Shown here piece by piece: positions 1 through 7,567 of a stretch of 62,772 bases of DNA. Position numbers and translations under genes: made by a program. The stretch comes from Deltaproteobacteria bacterium. Lineage in GTDB: Bacteria > Desulfobacterota > Syntrophia > Syntrophales > UBA8958. The notes under the pieces were generated by a model. It was not told the origin of the DNA, did not search any database, and saw only the letters and a program-made list of their open reading frames with translations. The stretch spans positions 1 through 62,772 of the forward strand of contig JAKPCH010000004.1 of the NCBI GenBank assembly GCA_029553375.1. The letters run 5' to 3'. Numbering within the stretch: the first letter of the stretch is position 1; each line of letters begins with the position of its first letter.

Positions 1-168
1 CTTCTCCACCTCCTTGGAGAGATTCCTGGTGATGGTCTTCATCCCCCCGTCGATGAACCGCTGCTCGATGTCCCGCAGACGGACATTGTAACCCGCCTGG
101 GCACACACCTGGGCGATACCGCTGCCCATGAGACCGGCCCCCAATACACACACCTCTCTGATCTCCAT
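1..168 (-). CDS. 3-hydroxyacyl-CoA (3-hydroxybutyryl-CoA) dehydrogenase, N-terminal fragment at window edge
   Basis: The reverse strand encodes 56 residues that begin MEIREVCVLGAGLMGSGIAQ and run off the left edge. GxGxMGxGIA after a short beta strand is the Rossmann NAD-binding motif of the 3-hydroxyacyl-CoA dehydrogenase family, and the following acidic residue (RLRDIE) is the usual NAD-ribose contact. Such enzymes oxidise 3-hydroxyacyl-CoA to 3-ketoacyl-CoA in beta-oxidation or butyrate metabolism. The ATG is preceded by a strong ribosome binding site (AAGGAGGTGCTT). Only the N-terminus is visible, so a stand-alone short dehydrogenase cannot be told from a fused enoyl-CoA hydratase/dehydrogenase; the start at the very N-terminus favours the short form. 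Confidence 0.85.
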   Translation of the reverse strand, partial: MEIREVCVLGAGLMGSGIAQVCAQAGYNVRLRDIEQRFIDGGMKTITRNLSKEVEK

Positions 169-200
169 AAGCACCTCCTTGGCTAGGTTTTTAGGGTATG

Positions 201-229
201 TTGACGGTCTTCTTCATCTCGGTTATAGG
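201..229 (+). promoter_or_regulatory. sigma-70-type promoter for the NYN-domain gene
   Basis: TTGACG (201-206) and TATAGG (224-229) are separated by exactly 17 bp in the divergent gap between the dehydrogenase and the NYN-domain gene. The predicted transcript would start near 236 and have a leader of about 95 nt. This is a motif match only. Confidence 0.5.
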
Positions 230-329
230 GTGTCGCGTTGATCGTCGAAGGAAAGAGCCCATCGTAGGATGAAAGCGAAACGTAGATAGCACATTTCCCC
301 TGCCGGGGCAATCGAAATGAGGGGCCGGC

Positions 330-863
330 ATGCACATCATCATCGACGGCTACAACCTGATCCGGCGCTCACCGGAACTGCGGAGGCACGAGCGGCACTC
401 CCTCGAGGAGGGGCGGCGGGCCCTGATACGGGCCCTCACGATCTACCGGCGCCTCCGGCCCCACCGGATCACCCTCGTCTTCGACGGCAACGTGGGCGGC
501 GCCCCCCAGATGGGGCGGGACCGGGAAGGGGACATCCTCATCCTCTACTCACCCCGGGGGGTGACGGCCGACGAGGTCATCAGGGACCTGGCCGAAAGGA
601 GGGACGGGGAGACGGTGGTGGTGACCTCCGACCGGGCCGTCGCCTCCTTCGTGGAACGGCGGGGGGCGACGGTCGTCTCGGCCGATCAATTCGCCGAGAT
701 ACTCCTCGCGCCGGGCCGGGGACCGCGGGAAGGACGGCCGGGAGGGTCAGAAACGCCGGAAAAGGAAGAGGACGACGATGAGCGGGAACGCCCCCGGAAA
801 GGACCCGCGAGGCGCCCGTCGCGGCGGGAGAGGGAACTGAGGAAAAAACTCGAGAAACTATGA
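330..863 (+). CDS. NYN/PIN-like domain protein, YacP (Rae1)-like putative ribonuclease
   Basis: The 177-residue product starts MHIIIDGYNLI, the N-terminal signature of the NYN (PIN-like) domain, with Asp-6 as the expected first metal ligand. Further acidic clusters lie near 'LVFDGN' and 'VVTSDRAVASFV', as in YacP/Rae1 endoribonucleases that cleave mRNA or rRNA in a metal-dependent way. After about residue 125 comes a low-complexity, highly charged tail (E/D-rich, then R/K-rich) that could bind RNA. The gene stands alone on the plus strand behind its own promoter, and its stop overlaps the stop of the convergent holA by 6 bp. Family assignment is firm; the substrate is not known. Confidence 0.85.
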   Translation: MHIIIDGYNLIRRSPELRRHERHSLEEGRRALIRALTIYRRLRPHRITLVFDGNVGGAPQMGRDREGDILILYSPRGVTADEVIRDLAERRDGETVVVTSDRAVASFVERRGATVVSADQFAEILLAPGRGPREGRPGGSETPEKEEDDDERERPRKGPARRPSRRERELRKKLEKL

Positions 864-2237
864 AAAACGGATGAGGAACCGCTCGAGGAGGAGGCGGGGG
901 TCGGCGGCGGCGCCCTTCATGGCGGCGTCCATGGCGCAGAGGGCCTCAAGCCTCTGTAGGAGGTCCTCTTTCGTGAAACGGACGGAGTTCCTCAGGGCGT
1001 TGTAGATGACGAAGGGGTGCTGGAGGGCGAACTCGAGGGGGGGGCCGCCCGCCCCCTCGGGTGTCCCCAGGGCCTTGATCCGCGCGTAGAGGCGGGCTTG
1101 GAAGGCGGCGAAGTCCAGGGCGGGGTTGTAGTCCCCCAGGACCCCGCTCTCGAGGATCAGCTTCCCGTGGAGGAGGAGACGGATCTCCCGGGCGAGCATG
1201 GAGAGGATCAAAAGGGGCGCCGTCCCGCGGTCGCAGAGATCGTTCACGACGCGGACGGCCCGATCGAGGTCCCGGGCCGACAGGGCGGCCATCAACGCGA
1301 AGACGTGATCCTCCTTCGTCTTCCCCACCACCTCCTCCACGTCCCCCTCGTCGATGAGGGGCCGCCCCTCGGTATAGAGGACGAGTTTCTCGACGGCGGC
1401 GAGGGAGGCGGCCAGGTCGAACCCCGTCTTTCGTCCCAGGGCGAGCCAGGCGGCGTCCGTCATGGTCTTGCCGGCCCCTTCCAGGACCCGGCGGGCCTCC
1501 TGGGCGAGGCGGGAGCGCTGTCTCTCCTCGCCCTTCGGCCGGGTGTAATTCAAGACGGCCCCGAGTTGGGAGACGGCCTTGAAGAGCCTCTTGCGGCGAT
1601 CCACGGCCGGGGCGGTGAGGATCAGGACATGGCCCTCGGGGAGGCCCGCAAGGAGGAGGGAGGCCAGGCGGTCCCCCCCGTCACCACCCTGCGTCTCCGT
1701 GAGGCCGTGGTCCAGGCAGATCTGGAGGACCCGGGGAAGCCACTTCTCCCTGTCGTCCGCCCCCGACCCCGGGGAGAGACGCCCCCACTCGGCGTCGTCG
1801 ATCCTCTGCCAGCCCCCGTCCCTCATGTCTTCCAGCCGCCAGCCCATCAGGGCCAGGAGGCTCAAGAAGGCCCGGGCCGCCCGCGGGGGGTCGCTGTCCA
1901 GAGACCCCTTGATCCCGGTGATGAGGTCCGCCGCGTTTCCCTTCCCCAGGAGGAAGGGGGTGTTGCTCAGGACGACGACCTTCCGGGAAGGCAGGAGGGG
2001 GGAGGTGAGGAGGTCCTCCTGGAGGGCGGCGAAGTCCGTCTTTTCGCCGTCCCTCTCGAAGAGGTTCAACGCGCGGTCTGATTCGTCGAGGAGGGCCGCC
2101 ACCAGGGCCTCCTTAGCCTTTTTGACGAGGAAGTCCTCATCGCCCCAGATGAGGTAACAGGGCCTCACCCGCCCCCCGGCGATCTCCCCCAGGAGCCGCT
2201 CCAGAGACTCCCCGCCTTCTTTGTCGCCCCGGAGCAT
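858..2237 (-). CDS. holA: DNA polymerase III subunit delta
   Basis: The protein has 459 residues. Residues 25-95 (CYLIWGDEDFL, later VVVLSNTPFLL) match the N-terminal fold of the delta clamp-loader subunit. The second half contains the family's typical 'LAREIRLLLHGK' region and the C-terminal helical domain that binds the other clamp-loader subunits. Delta opens the beta sliding clamp during replication. Typical family members have about 330-350 residues; the extra length here comes from an insertion at about residues 98-190, between a beta strand and the segment LASLLLAGLP. The gene lies 9 bp downstream of the LOG-family gene on the same strand and ends overlapping the convergent NYN gene. 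Confidence 0.9.
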   Translation of the reverse strand: MLRGDKEGGESLERLLGEIAGGRVRPCYLIWGDEDFLVKKAKEALVAALLDESDRALNLFERDGEKTDFAALQEDLLTSPLLPSRKVVVLSNTPFLLGKGNAADLITGIKGSLDSDPPRAARAFLSLLALMGWRLEDMRDGGWQRIDDAEWGRLSPGSGADDREKWLPRVLQICLDHGLTETQGGDGGDRLASLLLAGLPEGHVLILTAPAVDRRKRLFKAVSQLGAVLNYTRPKGEERQRSRLAQEARRVLEGAGKTMTDAAWLALGRKTGFDLAASLAAVEKLVLYTEGRPLIDEGDVEEVVGKTKEDHVFALMAALSARDLDRAVRVVNDLCDRGTAPLLILSMLAREIRLLLHGKLILESGVLGDYNPALDFAAFQARLYARIKALGTPEGAGGPPLEFALQHPFVIYNALRNSVRFTKEDLLQRLEALCAMDAAMKGAAADPRLLLERFLIRFS

Positions 2238-2246
2238 GAAAACCGG

Positions 2247-2897
2247 TCAGACGATGACGAATCTCTGGATGTGACGGACGACCTCGTCGGGATCGTCCAG
2301 GACGCGGATCAGGTCGAGATCGTCGGCGCTGATCTTGCCGTCCTTGACGAGGGTCCTCTTGATCCAGTCGAGGAGGCCCTTCCAGAACTCGCTCCCCATG
2401 AGGACGACGGGGAAGGCCTTGATCCTCTTGGTCTGAATGAGGGTGAGGGCCTCGAAGAGCTCGTCGAGGGTCCCGAAACCGCCGGGCATGATGACGTAGG
2501 CCACGGCGTACTTGACGAACATGACCTTGCGGATGAAGAAATACTTGTAGTCTATGTGTATGTTCGCGTAAGGATTGGGCTTCTGCTCATAGGGGAGGCG
2601 GATGTTCATCCCCACGGACTTGCCGCCCGCCTCGGCGGCTCCCTTGTTGGCCGCCTCCATGATGCCCGGGCCGCCCCCCGTGATGACGCTGAAGCCCTTT
2701 TGGGCCAGCTTGCGGCCCAGCTCCTCCGCCTTCCCGTAATAGGGGTCCTCCGGCCCGACGCGGGCGGAACCGAAGATGGTCACGGCCCTTTCCACGTGGG
2801 AGAGGGTCTCGATGGCCTCCACGAACTCCGCCATGATGCGGAAGATGCGCCACGACTCCTCGATGCTGAGGGCATCAACTAGGTACTGCTTCTCCAC
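2247..2897 (-). CDS. LOG-family protein (TIGR00730-type Rossmann fold, putative nucleoside-monophosphate phosphoribohydrolase)
   Basis: The 216-residue protein has the two LOG-family signatures GGGPGIMEAANKGA (residues about 77-90) and PGGFGTLDELFE (about 138-149). The family hydrolyses the N-glycosidic bond of nucleoside 5'-monophosphates (cytokinin-type or AMP/pyrimidine nucleotidase activity); the bacterial substrate is often unknown. A GTG start gives MEKQYLVDALSIEESW. It lies between rpsU and holA in the minus-strand run and is not obviously linked to either function. A YgdH/PpnN assignment is less likely because those proteins are about twice as long. Confidence 0.9.
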   Translation of the reverse strand: MEKQYLVDALSIEESWRIFRIMAEFVEAIETLSHVERAVTIFGSARVGPEDPYYGKAEELGRKLAQKGFSVITGGGPGIMEAANKGAAEAGGKSVGMNIRLPYEQKPNPYANIHIDYKYFFIRKVMFVKYAVAYVIMPGGFGTLDELFEALTLIQTKRIKAFPVVLMGSEFWKGLLDWIKRTLVKDGKISADDLDLIRVLDDPDEVVRHIQRFVIV

Positions 2898-2967
2898 GCC
2901 CTATTTCCCCCTTTCCCCCCGACGGCCGCCTCCCGCGGCAGGGGAAAGACCCGGATAACCCGGCCCC

Positions 2968-3159
2968 TCAGGAAGAGCGGCGGCGCTGAACCTTGGCGAA
3001 ACGTCTCCTCGCCTCGATGGCCTTTCTCTTCTTTTTCACCGACGGTTTCTCGTAGGCCCGGCGCAGCTTCAGCTCCTTGAAGAGCCCGCTCTTGGAGAGC
3101 TTGTTCTTGAGGATCTTCAGGGCCTTCTCCACGTCGTTCTCAAATACCTTTACCTCCAA
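2968..3159 (-). CDS. rpsU: 30S ribosomal protein S21
   Basis: The small (63 aa), strongly basic protein has the S21 pattern: VKVFENDVEKALKILKNKL, then the conserved LRRAYEKPSVKKKRK segment and a basic RRRFAKVQRRR tail. S21 sits near the anti-Shine-Dalgarno end of 16S rRNA on the small subunit and affects initiation. The start appears to be TTG, with AGGAAGG about 7 nt upstream. Bacteroidota use S21 for autogenous control; nothing comparable is visible here. Confidence 0.95.
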   Translation of the reverse strand: MEVKVFENDVEKALKILKNKLSKSGLFKELKLRRAYEKPSVKKKRKAIEARRRFAKVQRRRSS

Positions 3160-3224
3160 TGCTGTCCTTCCTTTCTGATTTTAGATGTTTTGCGATTTCT
3201 CCCCGCCCGGCGGGGCGACGGCGC

Positions 3225-3278
3225 AAAAAAAGGGCAGTACGGCGCCTTTCGTTCCCGGATGGTCCGTCGTCCGCCCTT
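3225..3278 (-). terminator. possible rho-independent terminator after hisC
   Basis: On the minus strand AAGGGC and GCCCTT can pair across a loop of about 40 nt and are followed directly by a run of seven T. The loop is long, so the folding is uncertain. A second small hairpin (CCCCG/CGGGG, 3201-3215) lies between it and the rpsU start. Confidence 0.35.
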
Positions 3279-3307
3279 CTGTGTCCCTTATAGAAGAATC
3301 ACGCTCC

Positions 3308-4369
3308 TTACGGGTTCAACTCTCCCTGAAATGCATCGATAAACCGCCGGTTTTCCTGCGGGCTCCCGATCGTCACGCGCATGGCGTTCCTGAGGGAAGG
3401 CACGGCATGGAAACTCCTGACGAGGACACCTCCCTCGATGAGGCGTCTATATAAGCCATGCGTGTCGAAATCGCAAGTAAAAAAAATGAAATTCGCCTCC
3501 GAGGGGAAGGGCCTGACGCCCTTCGTCTGCGCCAGGGCGCCGAACACCTCCCCCCGGGCGGCGACGACGGCCCGGGCCCCCTCCCGGAAGGCGGCCTCGT
3601 GATCGAGATAGAAGGCCGCCACGACCTGGGAGAGGGCGTTGACGTTGTAGGGGAGACGCACCTTGTCCAGCTCGCGGACCAGCAACGGCGACCCCATGAG
3701 GAAACCGACGCGGGCCGCCGCCAGGCCGAGCTTGGAGAGGGTCCTGAGGATGACGAGGTTCTCGTACCTCCCAAGGAGGGGGATGAAGGTCTTGCCGCAG
3801 AAGGGGAAATAGGCCTCGTCCACGACGACGAGACCTTCCGCCGCCTCGATGATCTCGATGATCCGATCCCTGTCGAAGCAGTTCCCCGTGGGGTTGTTGG
3901 GGTAGCTCAGAAAGACGAGGGCGGGCCGCTTGCTGACGACGGCGGCCAAAAACGCCTCCCCCAGGTCGTGATCGGGTCCCAGGGGCACCTCGATCACCCG
4001 CTGACCGCTGTTTTGGGCGATGATGCGGTACATGACGAAGGTCGGCGCCGGCACGACGACGGAGGACCCGGGGGTGGCCAGGGCGGCGCAGAGGAGGGCG
4101 ATGAGCTCGTCGGAGCCGTTGCCGATGATCAGGCCCTCGGGGGGGACGCCGAAGAAGGCGGCGTACCTCTCCCTCAGCCTCATCGACCCCGCCTCGGGGT
4201 AGCGGTTGAGGGGGACGGCGGCGAGGCGCTCCATCAGGTCGGAGGCCAGCTCCGCCGGCACGCCGTAGGGGCTCTCGTTCGCGTCCAGCTTCACGGGGCA
4301 GGAGACGTCCTCGACGTCGTAGGCCCTCTGCCCGATGATCTCCTCCCGGATGAGTCTCTCGATCCTCAC
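3308..4369 (-). CDS. hisC: histidinol-phosphate aminotransferase
   Basis: This PLP-dependent class I/II aminotransferase converts imidazole acetol-phosphate and glutamate to histidinol-phosphate in histidine synthesis. Visible motifs are KLDANESPYG near the N-terminus, GNGSDELI, SYPNNPTGN, VVDEAYFPF, and the PLP-lysine segment TLSKLGLAAARVG. I place the start at GTG 4369 (MRIERLIREE...), because that codon overlaps the upstream TGA (GTGA) and GGAGG lies about 10 nt before it; an ATG at 4399 would overlap the upstream gene by 34 bp. hisD lies 32 kb away, so his genes are dispersed. The family also includes related aromatic aminotransferases, but the motifs favour HisC. Confidence 0.92.
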   Translation of the reverse strand: MRIERLIREEIIGQRAYDVEDVSCPVKLDANESPYGVPAELASDLMERLAAVPLNRYPEAGSMRLRERYAAFFGVPPEGLIIGNGSDELIALLCAALATPGSSVVVPAPTFVMYRIIAQNSGQRVIEVPLGPDHDLGEAFLAAVVSKRPALVFLSYPNNPTGNCFDRDRIIEIIEAAEGLVVVDEAYFPFCGKTFIPLLGRYENLVILRTLSKLGLAAARVGFLMGSPLLVRELDKVRLPYNVNALSQVVAAFYLDHEAAFREGARAVVAARGEVFGALAQTKGVRPFPSEANFIFFTCDFDTHGLYRRLIEGGVLVRSFHAVPSLRNAMRVTIGSPQENRRFIDAFQGELNP

Positions 4370-5199
4370 AACCTCTTTCCTCCCCCCTGCCTGTTCCACC
4401 CCTCGGTGAGGTATTTCCCCGCCAGGAGCCCTTCCTTCATCGCCTCCTCCTCCCGGGTCAGCCCCCCCTCTTCAAGGACGACGCCGAAGACCTCCGCGAA
4501 GGCCCGGCGGACGGCCTCGCAGACTTCCTCCCGCGAGACGGGCTCAGGGAGGAGGTCGTTGACACCCGCCGCCGCTTCCCCCAGGTCCCCGGCCCCCATC
4601 CTGCCCGCGGGGGCGGCGAGGACCTCCCCCGTCCGTCGGGCATCGAAGCTCAACAGGAGGGACCCGTGCTGGAGGAAGGCCCCCCGCGACCTCACCTGGG
4701 CGCTCCCGCACACCTTCCGGCCCCGGACGAGGATCTCGAAGGCCGAGGGGACGGCGAAGCACGAGGCGTCCCTGCCCCCCCCTCGTTCGGGCCGTCCCTC
4801 GGGGGCCATCTCCGCCCCCAGGCCGAGGAGGCCGAGGGCGCGGACCAGGCCCTCCCCCACGGCCCGGTAGGTCCCGAGGACGTCGGGGGGAAAGAAACCG
4901 GCGTCTTCCCGGCCGACCAGGGCGTAGGTGACCTCCCGATCGTGATAGACCGCCTTGCCCCCCGTCGGCCTCCGCACCACCGCCACACCGAGGCGGCGGC
5001 AGGCCTCGTCGTTCACCGTGAGGTCGTAGGTCTGGAAGTACCCGAGGGAGACCGTCGGTCTCGCCCAGGCGTAGAGACGCAGGGTCACCGCCGCGGGGCC
5101 TTCACGGGAGAGGCGGAGGAGGGCCTCGTCGACGGCCATGTTCTCGAAGGGGTCGCCCACCCGCCAGGGCAGGACACGCCACCTCGTGTCCCTCGTCAG
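4366..5199 (-). CDS. lipM: LipM-type octanoyltransferase (lipoate-protein ligase A family)
   Basis: The protein belongs to the biotin/lipoate ligase fold: ENMAVDEALL, SLGYFQ, and the substrate-binding RRPTGGKAVYHD. It carries the segment ASCFAVPSAFEI...GRKVCGSAQ...LQHGSLLL, which matches Bacillus subtilis LipM around its catalytic cysteine rather than LplA. That cysteine is residue 147 if translation starts at CTG 5199. LipM moves octanoate from acyl carrier protein to GcvH. The CTG start overlaps the gcvH stop (CTGA), lies 4 nt after GGAGG, and gives an N-terminus aligning with B. subtilis LipM; GTG 5160 is the alternative but would remove the first beta strand. Adjacency to gcvH supports the role; true lipoate ligase activity is not excluded. 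Confidence 0.82.
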   Translation of the reverse strand: MTRDTRWRVLPWRVGDPFENMAVDEALLRLSREGPAAVTLRLYAWARPTVSLGYFQTYDLTVNDEACRRLGVAVVRRPTGGKAVYHDREVTYALVGREDAGFFPPDVLGTYRAVGEGLVRALGLLGLGAEMAPEGRPERGGGRDASCFAVPSAFEILVRGRKVCGSAQVRSRGAFLQHGSLLLSFDARRTGEVLAAPAGRMGAGDLGEAAAGVNDLLPEPVSREEVCEAVRRAFAEVFGVVLEEGGLTREEEAMKEGLLAGKYLTEGWNRQGGGKRL

Positions 5200-5594
5200 T
5201 CCGCCTCCATCTCGTTGACGATGAACTCCTGATACCCCCGGGCGTCGAGGAGATCGTCCAGCTCGTTCTGGTCCTTCATCTCCACCACGATCATCCAACC
5301 CGTGTCGTGGGGATCGCTGTTGATGATGCCGATATCATCCGTGAGGTCCTCGTTGACGCTGATCACCTCGCCCGTGACGGGGCTGATCAACTCGATGGAG
5401 GCCTTGGCCGACTCGATGACCCCGAAGGCCTCGTCCCTCTCCACCTCCGTCTCCACCTCGGGGAGCTCGATGGAGAGGATCTCGCCGAGCCTCTCCTGGG
5501 CGTAATCGGTGATGCCGATCGTCGCCAGGTCCCCTTCCACTCGCACCCAAACATGTTCGCGGCTGTAAAGCAGATCGTCGGGAAAAACTTTCAT
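5196..5594 (-). CDS. gcvH: glycine cleavage system H protein, copy 1
   Basis: The 132-residue protein has the complete lipoyl-domain fold of GcvH: YSREHVWV, IGITDYAQERLG, and the lipoylation hairpin VIESAKASIELISPV with Lys-64 as the acceptor. H protein shuttles the aminomethyl group among P, T and L proteins. It lies 4.4 Mb-equivalent distance is unknown, but 43 kb from the full gcvT-H-PA-PB cluster in this window, and directly before the LipM gene with a CTGA overlap. It may therefore act chiefly as the octanoyl/lipoyl carrier for lipoate assembly, as GcvH does in Bacillus. It differs clearly from copy 2 (ESAKAS against ESVKSV around the lysine; an acidic C-terminus ending EMEAD). Confidence 0.93.
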   Translation of the reverse strand: MKVFPDDLLYSREHVWVRVEGDLATIGITDYAQERLGEILSIELPEVETEVERDEAFGVIESAKASIELISPVTGEVISVNEDLTDDIGIINSDPHDTGWMIVVEMKDQNELDDLLDARGYQEFIVNEMEAD

Positions 5595-5630
5595 ATGATG
5601 ACACCCGTTAAAGAAGTTTTCGCCTTCCTC

Positions 5631-6689
5631 TCACCCTTTGGGGCTCCTTGTCAATATCCTGGCGCCGTCTTTCCCCACCAGGACCATGTCCTCGATCCTT
5701 ACGCCCCCCCGGCCGGGGAGATAGACGCCCGGCTCGACGGTGACCACCATGCCCTCCTCGAGGACGGCCTCCGAGAGGGGCCCGAGGCGGGGATACTCGT
5801 GGACCTCCAGCCCCACGCCGTGGCCCGTGCCGTGGGTGAAATAGGACCCCCAGCCGCGGCTGACGATGTATTCCCTCACCACGTCGTCCACGTAACGGCA
5901 CGAAACCCCCGCCTTCACGGCGGCGATCCCCGTCTCCTGGGCCTCCCGGACGACCTCGTAGACGTCCTTAAGTTCCCGGCCCGCGTCCCCCACGAAAAAG
6001 GTGCGGGTCTCGTCGGCCCGGTATCCCTTGACGACGGCCCCGTAGTCCACGATCACCGCGTCCCCCTCCCCGATCCTCCTTTCTCCCGGCCGGGCGTGGG
6101 GGAGGGCGGCGTTCGGCCCCGAGGCGACGATGGTGGGGAAGGAGACGTCCTCGGCCCCGAGGAGCCGCAGGCGGTACTCCAGTTCCGCCGCCAGGACCCG
6201 TTCCTCCGTGCCCGGACGCAGGAGGGGCAGGGTCTGGAGGAGGGCCTCGCGGGAGATCCTCGCCGCCTCCTTAAGGCAGGCGATCTCCTCATCGTCCTTC
6301 ACGGCCCTCAGCCTCCTGAGGTCGTCCCCCAAAGGCCGCAGGTCCAGCCCCGGGAGGCGCCCCCTCAGCTTCTCGTAGAATTCGAAGGTCATGCCCCAGG
6401 ACTCGAAGGCGACGCTTCCCCACCCCCCCTCCGACAGGGCGGAGGCGATCCCCTCCACCTTGTCGCGATACTCCCTTACCTCCAGGCCGTCCGCCTGGCC
6501 CCGGGCCTGGGTGGTGTAGCGGCCGTCCACGAGGAGGAGGTCCGCCGTCCCGGAGACGACCAGGGCCCCGTCGCTCCCCGAGAAGCCCGTCAGGTAGCGG
6601 ATGTTGGCCATGTCCAGGAACAGGACGGCCCCCGCGCCCCACCTCTCTAGGTCCTCCCTCAGGGACCTTCTCCCCGCGGCCCCCCTCAC
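5631..6689 (-). CDS. M24-family metallopeptidase (Xaa-Pro aminopeptidase/dipeptidase)
   Basis: The 352-residue protein has an N-terminal creatinase-like domain (MANIRYLTGFSGSDG) and a C-terminal pita-bread catalytic domain. The dinuclear metal ligands are visible in VIVDYGAVVKGYRADETRTF (two Asp), GTGHGVGLEVHEYP (His), VVTVEPGVY (Glu) and GGVRIEDMVLV (Glu). Such enzymes remove N-terminal residues preceding proline or split X-Pro dipeptides in the cytoplasm. The GTG start overlaps the stop of the TPR gene (GTGA), so the two are probably translationally coupled; gcvH copy 1 follows after 36 bp. Aminopeptidase P and prolidase cannot be separated from sequence alone. Confidence 0.9.
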   Translation of the reverse strand: MRGAAGRRSLREDLERWGAGAVLFLDMANIRYLTGFSGSDGALVVSGTADLLLVDGRYTTQARGQADGLEVREYRDKVEGIASALSEGGWGSVAFESWGMTFEFYEKLRGRLPGLDLRPLGDDLRRLRAVKDDEEIACLKEAARISREALLQTLPLLRPGTEERVLAAELEYRLRLLGAEDVSFPTIVASGPNAALPHARPGERRIGEGDAVIVDYGAVVKGYRADETRTFFVGDAGRELKDVYEVVREAQETGIAAVKAGVSCRYVDDVVREYIVSRGWGSYFTHGTGHGVGLEVHEYPRLGPLSEAVLEEGMVVTVEPGVYLPGRGGVRIEDMVLVGKDGARILTRSPKG

Positions 6690-7351
6690 GCCTGCCTGAT
6701 CCTCCCGATGTTGCCGAGCCAGCGGGACAGCTCGGCGATGAGGGCCTCCCGCTCCTCCTCCCCGCCGAGGAGGCGGCGCACCTCCCGCAGGCGGGCGGCG
6801 GCCTGGACGTTGCCCGGCTCCCTCGCCAGGACGGCCTCCAGGACCCGCCGGGCCGTCTCCAGGTGTCCCTGGGCGATGTAAAGCTCCGCCATGGTGAGGG
6901 TCTGAAAATCCGGCGCGGGCCCTCCCACCTCCTCGTCCTCTTCATTCCCCCCGACGTCCCGTCCCCTCTCGAGGCGGCCGATACGGGCGTCGAGCTGTTC
7001 CGACCAGGAGGCGGCCAGGGAGGGATCGGGAAGGAGGGTCATGCTCTTGTGGAAGCAGGACAGGGCCTCGGCCTGGAAACCCCTCTTCAGATAGAGGTCG
7101 CCGAGGTCACGGTAGAGCCTCGCCAGAGAGACCTGGGCCCGCTCCAGCTGGGTGACGGCCTCCCGGGCGTTCGCCAGGTCCCCCATGCCGAGCCAGGCGC
7201 GACCGATGACGGCCAGGGCGTCGAGATCGTCGGGGCAGGCGTCGAGACGTTCCTGGGCCAGTCTCAGGGCGAGGGAGTATTTCCCCGCGGCGAGGAGACC
7301 CTCCGCCGTGGAAAGGAAGATCTCCCGGACCATGACCTCGTCTCGCTCCAT
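6686..7351 (-). CDS. tetratricopeptide-repeat protein
   Basis: About 221 residues form successive helix pairs with TPR spacing: residues about 5-75 (AEGLLAAGKYSLALRLAQERL, ALAVIGRAWLGMGDLANAREAV), about 80-115 (LYRDLGDLYLKRGFQAEALSCF), and a last repeat near 165-200 (MAELYIAQGHLETARRVLEAVL). A charged linker lies between. There is no signal peptide, so it is probably a cytoplasmic scaffold or adaptor. I chose ATG 7351 because GAGG lies about 7 nt upstream. It is the first gene of the minus-strand run to gcvH/lipM/hisC and faces the pilin operon across the divergent gap. No specific function can be assigned. Confidence 0.8.
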   Translation of the reverse strand: MERDEVMVREIFLSTAEGLLAAGKYSLALRLAQERLDACPDDLDALAVIGRAWLGMGDLANAREAVTQLERAQVSLARLYRDLGDLYLKRGFQAEALSCFHKSMTLLPDPSLAASWSEQLDARIGRLERGRDVGGNEEDEEVGGPAPDFQTLTMAELYIAQGHLETARRVLEAVLAREPGNVQAAARLREVRRLLGGEEEREALIAELSRWLGNIGRIRQA

Positions 7352-7410
7352 GAAACCTCGTTTTTCGAGTCTTATCGGCAACTTGCGCCACAGGCCGACG
7401 AAGAGTCAAG

Positions 7411-7439
7411 ACGCTAACACACCCCACGGGGTGTGTCAA
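7411..7439 (-). promoter_or_regulatory. promoter with an operator-like inverted repeat in its spacer, for the TPR-pepP-gcvH-lipM run
   Basis: On the minus strand TTGACA (7439-7434) and TAGCGT (7416-7411) are separated by 17 bp. The spacer and the end of the -35 box are made of a perfect 9-bp inverted repeat, ACACACCCC-AC-GGGGTGTGT (7417-7436). A palindrome between the two boxes is a classic position for a repressor or MerR-type activator site. The regulator is unknown. Confidence 0.55.
7417..7436. repeat. perfect inverted repeat, candidate operator
   Basis: Two 9-bp arms (ACACACCCC and GGGGTGTGT) are separated by 2 bp. The central gap is too short for a good RNA hairpin, which favours a DNA-binding dimer site. 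It is in the 216-bp divergent region between the TPR gene and the first pilin gene and could control either side. Confidence 0.6.
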
Positions 7440-7567
7440 GAATGAAACGAAATCTTCTACTTGAACGACCGCGGCGGGGAACCGCCGTCAGGACCCCATG
7501 GAAAGGCTTGATTTTCCGTATCGGAGGTGTTCTACTTCAGAAAAATATATTTATGGGAGGGACAGCG

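Noticed and set aside
4366-5594. GcvH copy 1 and LipM as part of a sulfur-oxidising sHdr lipoate-binding system
   Set aside because: No hdr-like, lipS or sulfur-transfer genes are near; canonical lipA is in the window, and the pair fits a LipM-GcvH route.
7382-7567. Sigma-54 (-24/-12) promoter for the pilin operon
   Set aside because: A TGGC...TTGC-like stretch exists on the minus strand, but the spacing between GG and GC is 8 rather than 10 nt.
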